Below, piece after piece: positions 1 to 8,689 of a DNA stretch of 32,086 nt. The stretch comes from Bacteroidales bacterium (lineage in GTDB: Bacteria; Bacteroidota; Bacteroidia; Bacteroidales; FEN-979): contig JALNWE010000030.1 in the NCBI GenBank assembly GCA_023231065.1, positions 1-32,086 of the forward strand. The letters run 5' to 3'. Each line of letters starts with the position of its first letter. The first letter of the stretch is position 1. The notes beneath the pieces were generated by a model. That model was not told the DNA's origin. It saw only the letters and a list, made by a program, of their open reading frames with translations, and made no database searches. Made by a program: the position numbers and the translations under genes.

Positions 1-2
1 AT

Positions 3-80
3 GGCATTCTTGAGCGTGTTGGTGATGGACTTTTGGCCAACGACAGTATCAAAAGTCTGTGGACGGTATTTACGCGCTGA
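3..80 (+). CDS. C-terminal tail of an unidentified gene (cut by window edge)
   Basis: The third frame is open from the first base of the window to a TGA at 78-80 and gives a plausible 25-residue tail that ends in SLWTVFTR. It contains a GDG followed by a hydrophobic stretch, which faintly recalls the end of non-hydrolysing UDP-N-acetylglucosamine 2-epimerases, but the spacing does not match well and I do not assign a function. It lies on the same strand as the polysaccharide deacetylase downstream, with about 108 bases between them. Frame 1 is also open here (to about 170) but gives a Cys/Arg/Phe-rich sequence that looks non-coding. Confidence 0.35.
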   Translation, partial: GILERVGDGLLANDSIKSLWTVFTR

Positions 81-188
81 TACAATAAAATTCTCCATAC
101 GGGTCCGGTCCGGTTCAAAATATTTTCAAAAATACGAAAGTTTTTGTTTTTTATGTAACTTGGCTGCAAAGTGAATCAACCTGCCTTC

Positions 189-1496
189 ATGCTCCTGATA
201 TTTTCACCGGTAAAGAATTCCCGTCTCGGATATATCTTCCAGATCGCCCTGGATAAGCTTCTTGGTCTGTCCTGGAGTTGGACCACGGACCAGGATGAAT
301 TTTTAGCATTTGAAGGGCCAAAACTGGCTTATGCAAAAGAACCGCTGGACGGGGGGCTTTTCCTTGAAGCTTCCGGGCTATTGTTTGAACAAAACATTAT
401 TCCCCGTGATCTTAAAGTTAAAATTTTTAAAAACGCCCCTGTTCTCTTTTTCAGCGAAAATCCCGCTTCATCATTGCCTTTTGATCCCTTTGCTGCAGCT
501 TTTTATATGATCGCCCGGTACGAGGAATACATTCCCCATCATACTGACCGTTATGGTAGGTTCCCCGCCACTGAAAGCATCGCATGGAAAGGGAAATTTC
601 TTGAGCGGCCGATCGTTCACGAATGGATAAAGTTCTTGGGGGACCTTCTTCAGCAACATTTTCCGGAGTTGCATTTAGGGTCCGGAGAATACCGCTATTT
701 ATCTACCATCGACATTGACCATGTTTACGCTTACCGATGTCGCCCGCCCATACGTACGTTGGGGGGCGTTGGCCGTGCCTTGGGCCATGGCCGGTTTAGG
801 GAGATTATCCAACGTTTACAGGTATTGTCGGGCCGGTTACCAGATCCCTATGACAACTATGATTACATCCACCGGGTAAATGAGCCGTATGGGAACAAGG
901 CGCTTTACTTTATCTTGTTTGCCGATTATGGTGGAAATGATAACAATATTCCGGTAACATCTAAGTCATTTAAACACTTACTTTCCGAACTTGACCGCGA
1001 TAAAAACGTAGGCATTCATCCTTCCTTTTCCTCCCATAGCCATCCCGGCCGTCTTGAATCGGAGTATATCGGGTTATCGGAGGCGTTACATCGGAAAGTG
1101 ACCAGGAGCCGGCAACATTTCCTCAAGATTTCATTTCCGACAACATACAGGAAACTGATCGCCCTTGGGATCAGGGAAGATTTTTCAATGAGCTATGCTT
1201 CCCATATCGGTTTCAGGGCAGGAATAACCATCCCTTTTCCGTTTTTCGACCTGACCAGAAATGAAATAACCCCATTGATCATCCACCCGGTCTCCATAAT
1301 GGATGTAACGCTGAAGGATTATCTTCGTCTAACCCCGGAAAAAAGCATTGAAAAAATCGAGGACCTGATCAACGTAATTAAACCAATTCAGGGTGAATTC
1401 GTCAGTCTCTGGCATAACGAAAGTCTTGGCGATTCCGGACGCTGGAAAGGCTGGCGGCAGGTTTATGAAACTATGATCAGGATGGCCTCTTCTTAA
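189..1496 (+). CDS. Polysaccharide deacetylase family protein (NodB superfamily)
   Basis: A 435-residue protein that looks like the Bacteroidota NodB-type carbohydrate esterase with a lineage-specific N-terminal region. Visible motifs are a TIDIDH metal-site segment (D175, D177, H178), GIHPSFSSH (H277, H283) in the position of the zinc-binding HxxxH motif, an RQHFLK stretch near 308, a GFRAG turn near 342-346, and LWHNE near the C-terminus (H409), the usual catalytic histidine. No signal peptide is seen, so a cytoplasmic or membrane-peripheral enzyme is likely. The ATG at 189 was preferred because the family usually begins with a short hydrophobic start followed by SP and an aromatic helix; an in-frame GTG at 171 would add six residues. 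A one-mismatch promoter element (TAACTTGG, 156-163) lies upstream. The acyltransferase gene follows after eight bases, so the pair probably acts together on an envelope or exported glycan. The substrate cannot be read from the sequence. Confidence 0.82.
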   Translation: MLLIFSPVKNSRLGYIFQIALDKLLGLSWSWTTDQDEFLAFEGPKLAYAKEPLDGGLFLEASGLLFEQNIIPRDLKVKIFKNAPVLFFSENPASSLPFDPFAAAFYMIARYEEYIPHHTDRYGRFPATESIAWKGKFLERPIVHEWIKFLGDLLQQHFPELHLGSGEYRYLSTIDIDHVYAYRCRPPIRTLGGVGRALGHGRFREIIQRLQVLSGRLPDPYDNYDYIHRVNEPYGNKALYFILFADYGGNDNNIPVTSKSFKHLLSELDRDKNVGIHPSFSSHSHPGRLESEYIGLSEALHRKVTRSRQHFLKISFPTTYRKLIALGIREDFSMSYASHIGFRAGITIPFPFFDLTRNEITPLIIHPVSIMDVTLKDYLRLTPEKSIEKIEDLINVIKPIQGEFVSLWHNESLGDSGRWKGWRQVYETMIRMASS

Positions 1497-1504
1497 AAAT
1501 CGGG

Positions 1505-2440
1505 ATGATACATTACCTGAAGCATACGCAGATTGATAAAACCCGCTGGGACCAATGTATAATCCATGCTGTAAACAGCCGGGTATATGCTTGTTCCTGG
1601 TATCTCGACCTTGTTTGTCCGGGATGGGAAGCGCTGGTTGAAGATGATTACAAGTATGTTTTTCCCCTTACCGGTAACCGAAAATGGGGTATTTGTTATT
1701 TGTATCAACCCTTTTTCGTACAGCAGCTGGGCCTTTTTTCGACAGAATTACCCTCATGGCCAAAACTGAACGAATTTCTGAATGCTGTTCCTGCTAAATT
1801 CAGGTTCATTGAGATCCATCTGAATGTCATGAACAGACCGGAAAATTCCCTGATTTCACCGGAGTTGAGGATTAACCATGAACTGGATCTGATTCCCTCT
1901 TATGAAACCCTGAAAGGGAATTACAGTCAGAATACCCAACGTAACCTGAAAAAGGCAAAAGAAGCCGGCGTGACTTTGAAACGGAAGATGGAGGCGGATG
2001 AACTGGTAACCCTTTTCAAGGAAAATTTCGGTAAAAAAGAAGGAAAGCTCCGGTCCTGCCATTATGAGATTATGCGGGACCTGATTCAGTCCTGTCAGAA
2101 AACCGGTAAAGGATATCTTTTAGGCGCTTACTCTCCTGAAGGGATACTTTCAGCAGCAGCCTTTTTTGTCATGGATGGGTCCCGGATTTATTATTTATTT
2201 GCTGCCTCGGCGCCCATTGCCCGTGATAACGGGGCCATGTTCCTTCTTGTGGATGGTTTTATCCGGGAACATTCGGGACAACCGCTTATTTTCGATTTCG
2301 AAGGGGGCAATGACCCTGGCGTGGGGAGGTTTTACAAAGGTTTTGGGGCAACCGGGATTACCTACCCGGTTTACCGGGTAAACAAACTTCCGGGAGTGAT
2401 TGTCCGGGCTCTTTATTTGTATCGTAAGTTACGGAAATAG
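1505..2440 (+). CDS. FemAB/GNAT-like acyltransferase
   Basis: A 311-residue soluble protein with the double-GNAT look of FemAB-related acetyltransferases. The segment NTQRNLKKAKEAGV (143-156) matches the basic RN.kkA...G helix that starts the second GNAT half of this group. The later LLGAYSPEG strand and FDFEGG near 263-268, followed by GRFYKGFGA, fit the core and C-terminal strands, where DF.g...g...fk..fG is typical. No signal peptide or membrane segment is seen. It starts eight bases after the deacetylase stop codon with no Shine-Dalgarno sequence, which is normal in this phylum, so the two are probably cotranscribed. A role in modifying cell-wall or polysaccharide precursors is inferred from the neighbour only; the acyl donor and acceptor are unknown. 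Confidence 0.72.
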   Translation: MIHYLKHTQIDKTRWDQCIIHAVNSRVYACSWYLDLVCPGWEALVEDDYKYVFPLTGNRKWGICYLYQPFFVQQLGLFSTELPSWPKLNEFLNAVPAKFRFIEIHLNVMNRPENSLISPELRINHELDLIPSYETLKGNYSQNTQRNLKKAKEAGVTLKRKMEADELVTLFKENFGKKEGKLRSCHYEIMRDLIQSCQKTGKGYLLGAYSPEGILSAAAFFVMDGSRIYYLFAASAPIARDNGAMFLLVDGFIREHSGQPLIFDFEGGNDPGVGRFYKGFGATGITYPVYRVNKLPGVIVRALYLYRKLRK

Positions 2441-2451
2441 AATAAATTCGC

Positions 2452-2487
2452 TACTTTTGTGAGTTCATTCATACTAAAATAACTTTG
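2452..2487 (+). promoter_or_regulatory. Tandem TAnnTTTG promoter elements in front of upp
   Basis: Two exact matches to the Bacteroidota -7 element lie here: TACTTTTG at 2452-2459 and TAACTTTG at 2480-2487. The TTTG at 2456-2459 sits 20 bases upstream of the second element, the right spacing for a -33 box. The first element would give a leader of about 25 bases. The second would start transcription at or next to the upp ATG at 2491. Confidence 0.55.
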
Positions 2488-2490
2488 AAA

Positions 2491-3141
2491 ATGATCCATG
2501 TCCTGTCATCCACACCCTCCATCCTGAATCAGTATATTGCTGAGATCAGGGATGTCGAAATCCAACGCGACACGATGCGGTTCCGGAAAAACCTGGAAAG
2601 GATGGGAATCATTTTTGCCACATCCATCAGCCGGCATTTGACTTATGAAGCGAAGGAAGTCATTACGCCACTGGGCATTGCCAATGTACCCGTATTACAG
2701 GAATACCCGGTGCTGGCCACTATCCTTCGGGCCGGGCTACCATTTCACCAGGGATTTCTAGATTTTTTTGACAAATCGGAAAATGCCTTCATTTCTGCAT
2801 TCCGCAAACACAGGAAAGATGGGAGTTTTTCAATCAATCTTGAATATTCGTCTGTCGCTGATATTGAAAGTAAAACGGTGATTTTATCTGATACCATGGT
2901 AGCTTCGGGTTCTTCGATGGTACTTGCTTACCGCGAACTACTCGCGCATGGGAAACCAAAGCATACTCATATTGCGGCAATTGTCGCAAGTACCGAAGGA
3001 TTGGAATATGTAAAAAAACATTTGTCCCGCGAAAGTGTCACGATATGGATTGGAGTTGTTGATGAAGAACTTACTGCCCAGTCATTTATCGTTCCCGGGT
3101 TGGGTGATGCCGGTGATCTGGCTTATGGCATAAAACATTGA
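2491..3141 (+). CDS. upp: Uracil phosphoribosyltransferase
   Basis: A 216-residue cytosolic enzyme that makes UMP from uracil and PRPP in pyrimidine salvage. Family landmarks are EYPVLATILRAGLPF (71-85), the PRPP loop VILSDTMVASGSSM (130-143), in which SDTM replaces the common DPM, and the C-terminal uracil-binding segment VPGLGDAGDLAYG (201-213). The length agrees with the family (about 208-218). The ATG at 2491 is preferred; an in-frame TTG at 2485 would add two residues and lies inside the promoter element. The permease gene begins two bases after the stop, so both may be on one mRNA although their functions are unrelated. Confidence 0.93.
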   Translation: MIHVLSSTPSILNQYIAEIRDVEIQRDTMRFRKNLERMGIIFATSISRHLTYEAKEVITPLGIANVPVLQEYPVLATILRAGLPFHQGFLDFFDKSENAFISAFRKHRKDGSFSINLEYSSVADIESKTVILSDTMVASGSSMVLAYRELLAHGKPKHTHIAAIVASTEGLEYVKKHLSRESVTIWIGVVDEELTAQSFIVPGLGDAGDLAYGIKH

Positions 3142-3143
3142 AA

Positions 3144-4394
3144 ATGAAAATAAAAAACGCACTGATTGTTGAAAATATCCGGATATCCCTGAGCTCTATC
3201 CGGACCCATTTGCTCCGGACGATCCTTACCATCCTGATTATCGCGTTCGGGATCATGGCGCTGGTTGGAATTCTTACTGCCACTGATTCTATCAAATATT
3301 TTCTGACCCAGAATTTTACCATGATGGGCTCTAACACTTTTACCATCCGTAACCGTTCGATGAATGTCCACATGGGAGGTGATCATCCCCGTGAAAAACA
3401 ATATGAGCCCATATCCTATGGACAGGCACAGGAATTCAAAGAACGGTTCGATTTTCCGGGAACTGTTTCCATCTTTACCTTCGCAACGGGGAATGCCACC
3501 CTTAAATTTGGCGCCAATAAAACCAATCCCAATGTAAGGGTGAGGGGTACCGATGAAGATTATTTTACCACATCGGGCGATGAAGTTGAAAAAGGAAGAA
3601 ATTTTTCCCCAACCGAGATCTTTTATGGTTCATGTTCTGTTATTCTCGGGGCCGAGCTGGTATCCAACCTGTTTAAAAATAATGAGGACCCCATCGGGCA
3701 GATTATCTCTATCGGACCTGGAAAATACCGGGTTATCGGGGTCCTGAAATCCAAAGGCTCAAGCATGGGTTTCAGTGGTGACCGGACTTGCTTCGTCCCC
3801 CTGAACAATGTCAGGATCTATTTCCCGCGGGAGGACATGACGTTTACTATCAATGTGATGGCTAACAGAACAGCCCTCGTCGATGCTGCCATCGGGGAAG
3901 CCACCTCAGTCCTGCGAAATATCCGCAAAGTTCCGACAGGGATTGAAGATACCTTTGAGATAACCAAAAGCGATAATATCGCCAAAATGCTGATCGAAAA
4001 TATCAAATATGTGACCCTTGCCGCGACGCTCATTGGTTTTATTACTTTATTGGGCGCTGCTATTGGGCTGATGAATATCATGCTTGTTTCGGTCACCGAA
4101 CGGACCCGCGAGATCGGTATCCGGAAGGCCATTGGAGCGACAAAAAGGGTTATCCGTAACCAGTTCCTGGTGGAATCCATCGTTATTGCACAATTAGGCG
4201 GGCTCCTGGGGATCTTTTTCGGCATCCTGGTCGGAAATGTGATTTCTCTCCTGATCGGCAGCGCTTTTATTATTCCCTGGGTTTGGATCCTGAATGGCGT
4301 TATCCTTTGTTTCATCGTGGCATTGGTCAGTGGTTTCGTTCCTGCCAGGAAAGCTGCCAATCTCGATCCCATTGAATCACTGAGATATGAATAA
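3144..4394 (+). CDS. MacB/FtsX-type ABC transporter permease
   Basis: A 416-residue inner-membrane protein with the standard MacB order: a short cytoplasmic N-terminus, one membrane helix (about 25-47, LRTILTILIIAFGIMALVG), a large extracytoplasmic domain (about 48-280), then three C-terminal helices (about 287-310, 340-370, 378-402). The ERTREIGIRKAIGA loop after the second helix and the closing ARKAANLDPIESLRYE are signatures of the FtsX/MacB permease family. Such proteins couple a cytoplasmic ATPase to mechanical work or export of lipoproteins, peptides or macrolides. No ATP-binding subunit is encoded in this window, so the partner must lie elsewhere. The ATG at 3144 is chosen over the TTG at 3138 that overlaps the upp stop. 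Confidence 0.88.
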   Translation: MKIKNALIVENIRISLSSIRTHLLRTILTILIIAFGIMALVGILTATDSIKYFLTQNFTMMGSNTFTIRNRSMNVHMGGDHPREKQYEPISYGQAQEFKERFDFPGTVSIFTFATGNATLKFGANKTNPNVRVRGTDEDYFTTSGDEVEKGRNFSPTEIFYGSCSVILGAELVSNLFKNNEDPIGQIISIGPGKYRVIGVLKSKGSSMGFSGDRTCFVPLNNVRIYFPREDMTFTINVMANRTALVDAAIGEATSVLRNIRKVPTGIEDTFEITKSDNIAKMLIENIKYVTLAATLIGFITLLGAAIGLMNIMLVSVTERTREIGIRKAIGATKRVIRNQFLVESIVIAQLGGLLGIFFGILVGNVISLLIGSAFIIPWVWILNGVILCFIVALVSGFVPARKAANLDPIESLRYE

Positions 4395-4403
4395 TACGGG
4401 CGA

Positions 4404-5834
4404 ATGGATCTGATCAAGGTGATATCCATGCTGCGTAAGGAGTTCCCTTATGATCCCACCGAAGGCCAGGATAAATTGCTTAACGAATTAGCCGTTTTTC
4501 TCACCCTTTCCTGGAAACAGCAGAATGCTTTGTTTATCCTTCGGGGGTATGCAGGGACAGGCAAAACGACCGTAGTACAATCGCTGGTCAATGTTCTGCC
4601 GCAACTTGCAAAAAAAACAGTGCTTCTGGCCCCGACCGGAAGGGCTGCCAAAGTACTATCGGGCTATACGGGAAAACAAGCGCACACCATTCACCGTAAG
4701 ATCTATCTGGCCAGGACCACCAAGGAGGGTCAGATCGACCTGAAACTTCAGATCAATTATCACAAGCACACCTTGTTTATTGTGGATGAGGCTTCTATGA
4801 TCCAGCACGCCATGCCGGTTGAAGGTGCCCTTTTCTCCACCCGGAATCTCCTGGATGATCTTTTTCAATATGTATATAGCGGGGAAAACTGCAGAATGCT
4901 GTTTATCGGCGACGCGGCCCAATTGCCTCCTGTCGGGCTGGATCACAGCCCTGCCCTTGATATCGGGTTCTTAAAGAATGCCTATCACCTTAACATCGAT
5001 ACTTTCGAACTTACCGAGGTTGTCCGCCAGGCCAGTCAATCGGGGATCCTCCATAATGCCACACAGGTAAGGCAAAAACTTCAGGGACAACAGTTTAGCC
5101 TTCCCATATTTTCATTAGAAGGTTTCAGGGATGTCCGTCGATTGAATGGACCTGACCTGGAAGAGGCTTTGAATCAGGCTTTTTCCGAATCTGGTAAAGA
5201 TAATAATGTGATCATTTGCCGGTCCAATAAACGGGCCAATATTTATAACAGGGAGATCCGGCGAAGGATATTATATCTGGATGAAGAAATCTCAACGGGC
5301 GATTATATGATGGTGGTCAAAAATAATTACTTCTGGCTGCCACCTGATTCCGCTGCAGGTTTCATTGCCAACGGAGATGTCGTGGAATTGATCCGCATCC
5401 GGAAGATCGAAGAGTTATATGGATTCCGTTTTGCCGATGTCACCGTTCGTTTTCTGGACTATCCCGATGAAAAGCCAGTTGATGTTAAAATTATTCTTGA
5501 TACTTTGATGACTGAATCTGCGGCATTGACCCAGGTTGAAAACAACCGGCTGTTCATGACAGTATTGGCCGATTACGAAGAATTAAAATCCAGGAGGGCA
5601 AAGATTGAAAAAGTAAAGGAAAATCCTTATTTCAATGCGCTTCAGGTGAAATTCTCCTATGCGCTTACCTGCCATAAAACGCAAGGGGGCCAATGGGATA
5701 CCGTATTTATCGATCAGGGATACATCAGCGACAAAATGCTGAACCTTGAATTTGGCCGCTGGTTATACACTGCTGTAACCCGCGCTACAAAGAAACTCTA
5801 TCTGATCAATTTCGAAGACCGCTTTTTCGGATAA
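4404..5834 (+). CDS. Short RecD/Dda-type ATP-dependent DNA helicase
   Basis: A 476-residue superfamily 1 helicase. Motifs in order are Walker A GYAGTGKTT (48-56), motif Ia LLAPTGRAAKVL (74-85), Walker B FIVDEAS (125-131), motif III GDAAQLPPVG (169-178), an arginine-containing VVRQ (206-209), motif V TCHKTQGGQW (422-431) and motif VI YTAVTRA (455-461) in a UvrD_C_2-like end. This is the pattern of RecD2/Dda helicases that unwind DNA 5' to 3', but the protein lacks the long N-terminal HhH extension of RecD2 and is close to Dda in size. It is common in Bacteroidota as a stand-alone gene. It begins nine bases after the permease stop and ends about 55 bases before a convergent gene; no hairpin terminator is visible in that gap. 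Confidence 0.87.
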   Translation: MDLIKVISMLRKEFPYDPTEGQDKLLNELAVFLTLSWKQQNALFILRGYAGTGKTTVVQSLVNVLPQLAKKTVLLAPTGRAAKVLSGYTGKQAHTIHRKIYLARTTKEGQIDLKLQINYHKHTLFIVDEASMIQHAMPVEGALFSTRNLLDDLFQYVYSGENCRMLFIGDAAQLPPVGLDHSPALDIGFLKNAYHLNIDTFELTEVVRQASQSGILHNATQVRQKLQGQQFSLPIFSLEGFRDVRRLNGPDLEEALNQAFSESGKDNNVIICRSNKRANIYNREIRRRILYLDEEISTGDYMMVVKNNYFWLPPDSAAGFIANGDVVELIRIRKIEELYGFRFADVTVRFLDYPDEKPVDVKIILDTLMTESAALTQVENNRLFMTVLADYEELKSRRAKIEKVKENPYFNALQVKFSYALTCHKTQGGQWDTVFIDQGYISDKMLNLEFGRWLYTAVTRATKKLYLINFEDRFFG

Positions 5835-5889
5835 TCCCCTCCAACTCCAAACCCATACCGCGATATCCTAATCCATTCCCCTTTCTGAT

Positions 5890-6789
5890 TTACCAGCCCA
5901 GCAGCGTTAACCCGACAGTCCAGGGATAAAGTTCCGGTCCCTGGTCTTTCTGGAACATCCGGGTAATAGAATAGGTGGCAAAAAGGTTCAGGTGGGACCA
6001 GCCAATACGGAATGCGGCGTCAAGTTTGAAAGGAGCCAGATGGTAAGCTCCCCGGTCGCGGACAACATAATGGTTGTTTTCGAAGGAAGCTATTCTGTTC
6101 CCATTATTATCAATCAGATAGTAGGTTTCGCCTTTGCTGGGATAAACCTGTTTGGTATAAGAACCGATGCGCACTCCTGCTATCACTCCTGCCGTAATAT
6201 GAAAACTGCTCGTACGGCGGAAAGGGTTGGTTTGATATTCAAACAGAAGAGGAATATTCAGATAGGAAACGACCATCTTATTGATTTTGATGCTGACCAT
6301 GTTGCCATAAGCATCCTGGACCTGGTAGGCCACCATGGCTGCAGAATCTTTCAGCATAACATAATTGTCGGTAAAATAATAGTTGCTGATCTGGAAACCA
6401 AGTCCCGTTGTAAATCCCAGATGATTTTTATAAAGGTTTGCATTGATCTCAAAAGGGTTCAGGTTTACTGTAAGTGACCTGGCAGTATTCATATTCAGGT
6501 AAGGGTATTCCGGGTTGAAATTCATGTTAAATCCGGGGGTAACATATCCGCTGACACCCAATTCTACTCCGGCCCAGTGTCCGTTATATCGTTTTTTATT
6601 TTTGCAGAAAGGGAAATCATTGAAATTAAAATCATCCATTGAACAATTAAAAGGGCCCCATTGAGCGCTATCGCTTATGGGCCATCCCGGCATATATTTT
6701 GAATGGTGGTGATGGCCTTGTGCAAAGACAAAGGATGATGCAAAGATCAGAAACAGCAATAAGACAATGCAACGGATCGTGTTTTTCAT
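5890..6789 (-). CDS. Outer-membrane beta-barrel protein with His-rich N-terminus
   Basis: A 299-residue exported protein. A signal peptide spans about 1-24 (positively charged start, LLLFLIFASS core, FVFAQ cleavage region). The mature chain begins with GHHHHSK and continues with a Trp/Phe/Asn-rich segment, CSMDDFNFNDF. From about residue 75 it alternates short amphipathic strands, such as AGVELGVSGYV, LGFTTGLGFQIS and LNLFATYSITRMF, and closes with WTVGLTLLGW, the aromatic-ended last strand of an outer-membrane barrel. This fits the general porin-like PorT/OmpX-like class of Bacteroidota. The start was set at the ATG at 6789, eight codons inside the longest frame, because it gives a normal signal peptide. 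It lies 82 bases downstream of lepA on the same strand. Function unknown; the histidines might bind metal, which is only a guess. Confidence 0.75.
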   Translation of the reverse strand: MKNTIRCIVLLLFLIFASSFVFAQGHHHHSKYMPGWPISDSAQWGPFNCSMDDFNFNDFPFCKNKKRYNGHWAGVELGVSGYVTPGFNMNFNPEYPYLNMNTARSLTVNLNPFEINANLYKNHLGFTTGLGFQISNYYFTDNYVMLKDSAAMVAYQVQDAYGNMVSIKINKMVVSYLNIPLLFEYQTNPFRRTSSFHITAGVIAGVRIGSYTKQVYPSKGETYYLIDNNGNRIASFENNHYVVRDRGAYHLAPFKLDAAFRIGWSHLNLFATYSITRMFQKDQGPELYPWTVGLTLLGW

Positions 6790-6871
6790 GGCATTAGGTT
6801 TTGGGTTCAACAATCAGAAAGAATGCATTAAGACGAAATAGAAAATGGGTTGTCACATATTGATAAAACAA

Positions 6872-8662
6872 TCAGGAATCGAGTTTCAGAACAGCCAGAA
6901 AGGCTTTTTGCGGAACTTCAACATTCCCTATCTGCCGCATCCGTTTCTTTCCCTTCTTCTGTTTTTCAAGCAATTTTCTTTTTCGGGTAATGTCGCCTCC
7001 ATAACACTTTGCGGTAACATCCTTACGGACAGCTTTCACTGTTTCCCTCGCGATGATCTTAGCCCCGATGGCTGCCTGAATAGCTACTTCATATTGCTGG
7101 CGAGGGATATATTCCTTCAGCTTTTCACAGAACTTTCGTCCGAAATCGTAGGCATTGTTACGGGTGATCAAGGATGAAAGGGCATCCACAATATCACCAT
7201 TTAACAGGATATCAAGTTTCACCAGGTCGGCAACCTGCCAACCGGAAGGGTAATAGTCGAAGGAGGCATAACCCTTTGAGATGCTTTTCAACCGGTCATA
7301 GAAATCAAAAACAATTTCCCCCAGAGGGAGCTCAACGGTCAGCTCCATCCGGTCCGTGGTCAGATAGACCTGGTTTTTCAGAATTCCGCGTTTCCCGATG
7401 CAGAGGGTCATGATAGGGCCGATATACTCCGATTTGGTGATGATATTGGCCATTATACATGGTTCTTCAATTTTATCGATATAATTGGGTTCCGGAAGGC
7501 CCGACGGATTATAAACATCGAGAACTTCACCCTTAGTCGTATAGACCTTATACGAAACGTTGGGTACCGTCGTAATTACATCCATATCGAATTCACGGTC
7601 GAGCCTTTCCTGGACGATCTCCATGTGGAGCAGCCCAAGGAAACCACACCGGAAACCGAAACCAAGGGCAGCTGAAGCTTCAGGCTCAAACGTCAGGGAT
7701 GCATCGTTAAGCCGGAGCTTCTCCAGCGAATCGCGCAATTCTTCATACTGGTCGGCATCAGTGGGATATATTCCCGCGAAGACCATGGGCTTTACGCCCC
7801 GGAACCCCGCGACAATCGTAGAACAAGGATTTTCAACATGGGTTATAGTATCGCCAACCTGAACCTCTTTGCTGTTCTTGATCCCTGAAATAATATACCC
7901 CACATCGCCGGTCTGGACCATGTTGTGTGGCTCCTGCTTCAGACGGAGGATACCAATCTCATCGGCATGATAATCCATTCCGGTGGCTACAAATTTCACA
8001 TGGTCCCCTTTATGGATAGAACCTTGAAAAATCCGGTAATAAGCAACGATCCCGCGAAAAGGGTTAAACAGGGAATCAAAGATAACTGCCTGTAAAGGGG
8101 CTTCGGGATCACCTGATGGGGCAGGGATCCGCGTTACGATGGCATGAAGGACTTCATCGATTCCTAACCCGACCTTTGCACTCACGGCTAAGATCTCATC
8201 CCGGCCGCACCCCAGCAAGTCCACGATCTGATCCTTGACCTCTTCGACCATCGCGGCGTCCATATCGATTTTGTTAAGTACCGGGATGATGGTGAGGTTA
8301 TGTTCAATAGCCAGGTAGAGATTCGAAATGGTCTGCGCCTGAATGCCCTGTGTGGCATCAACGACCAGTAATGCGCCTTCACAGGCTGCAATGGCCCTTG
8401 AAACTTCATAAGAAAAGTCAACATGACCAGGGGTATCAATCAGGTTCAGGATATATTCCTGCCCTTCATAACGGTAATTCATTTGAATGGCGTGACTTTT
8501 GATCGTTATTCCACGCTCCCGCTCGAGGTCCATATCATCCAGCACCTGCTCCCTCGAATCGCGTTCCGAAACAGTATCCGTCCATTGCAACAGCCGGTCC
8601 GCCAACGTCGATTTCCCATGATCAATATGGGCAATGATGCAAAAGTTCCGTATATTTTTCAT
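6872..8662 (-). CDS. lepA: Elongation factor 4 (ribosomal back-translocase)
   Basis: A 596-residue translational GTPase, the usual length for LepA/EF4, which binds ribosomes and remobilises stalled complexes. GTPase motifs are AHIDHGKST (11-19), RGIT in switch I (50-53), DTPGH (76-80) and NKID (130-133). The rest follows the EF4 plan: domain II, an EF-G III/V-like part with FGFRCGFLGLLHMEI, and the LepA-specific C-terminal domain with YGGDITRKRKLLEKQKKGKKRM. The start MKNIRNFCIIAHIDHGKST matches the family exactly, which fixes the ATG at 8662. It follows the large T9SS cargo gene by only 27 bases on the same strand but has its own promoter-like element. The beta-barrel gene lies downstream. 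Confidence 0.97.
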   Translation of the reverse strand: MKNIRNFCIIAHIDHGKSTLADRLLQWTDTVSERDSREQVLDDMDLERERGITIKSHAIQMNYRYEGQEYILNLIDTPGHVDFSYEVSRAIAACEGALLVVDATQGIQAQTISNLYLAIEHNLTIIPVLNKIDMDAAMVEEVKDQIVDLLGCGRDEILAVSAKVGLGIDEVLHAIVTRIPAPSGDPEAPLQAVIFDSLFNPFRGIVAYYRIFQGSIHKGDHVKFVATGMDYHADEIGILRLKQEPHNMVQTGDVGYIISGIKNSKEVQVGDTITHVENPCSTIVAGFRGVKPMVFAGIYPTDADQYEELRDSLEKLRLNDASLTFEPEASAALGFGFRCGFLGLLHMEIVQERLDREFDMDVITTVPNVSYKVYTTKGEVLDVYNPSGLPEPNYIDKIEEPCIMANIITKSEYIGPIMTLCIGKRGILKNQVYLTTDRMELTVELPLGEIVFDFYDRLKSISKGYASFDYYPSGWQVADLVKLDILLNGDIVDALSSLITRNNAYDFGRKFCEKLKEYIPRQQYEVAIQAAIGAKIIARETVKAVRKDVTAKCYGGDITRKRKLLEKQKKGKKRMRQIGNVEVPQKAFLAVLKLDS

Positions 8663-8667
8663 CGACG

Positions 8668-8675
8668 CAAAGATA
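8668..8675 (-). promoter_or_regulatory. TATCTTTG promoter element five bases before the lepA start
   Basis: On the minus strand TATCTTTG is an exact TAnnTTTG match separated from the lepA ATG by only CGTCG. If active, transcription would begin about two bases before the start codon. No clear TTTG is present at the -33 distance, so the support is the -7 element alone. Confidence 0.4.
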
Positions 8676-8689
8676 TAAAAAAAAGAAAG

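Noticed and set aside
3818..4429. Minus-strand open frame of 203 codons opposite the ABC permease
   Set aside because: Antisense of the MacB-like helices; it has no start context or known motif.
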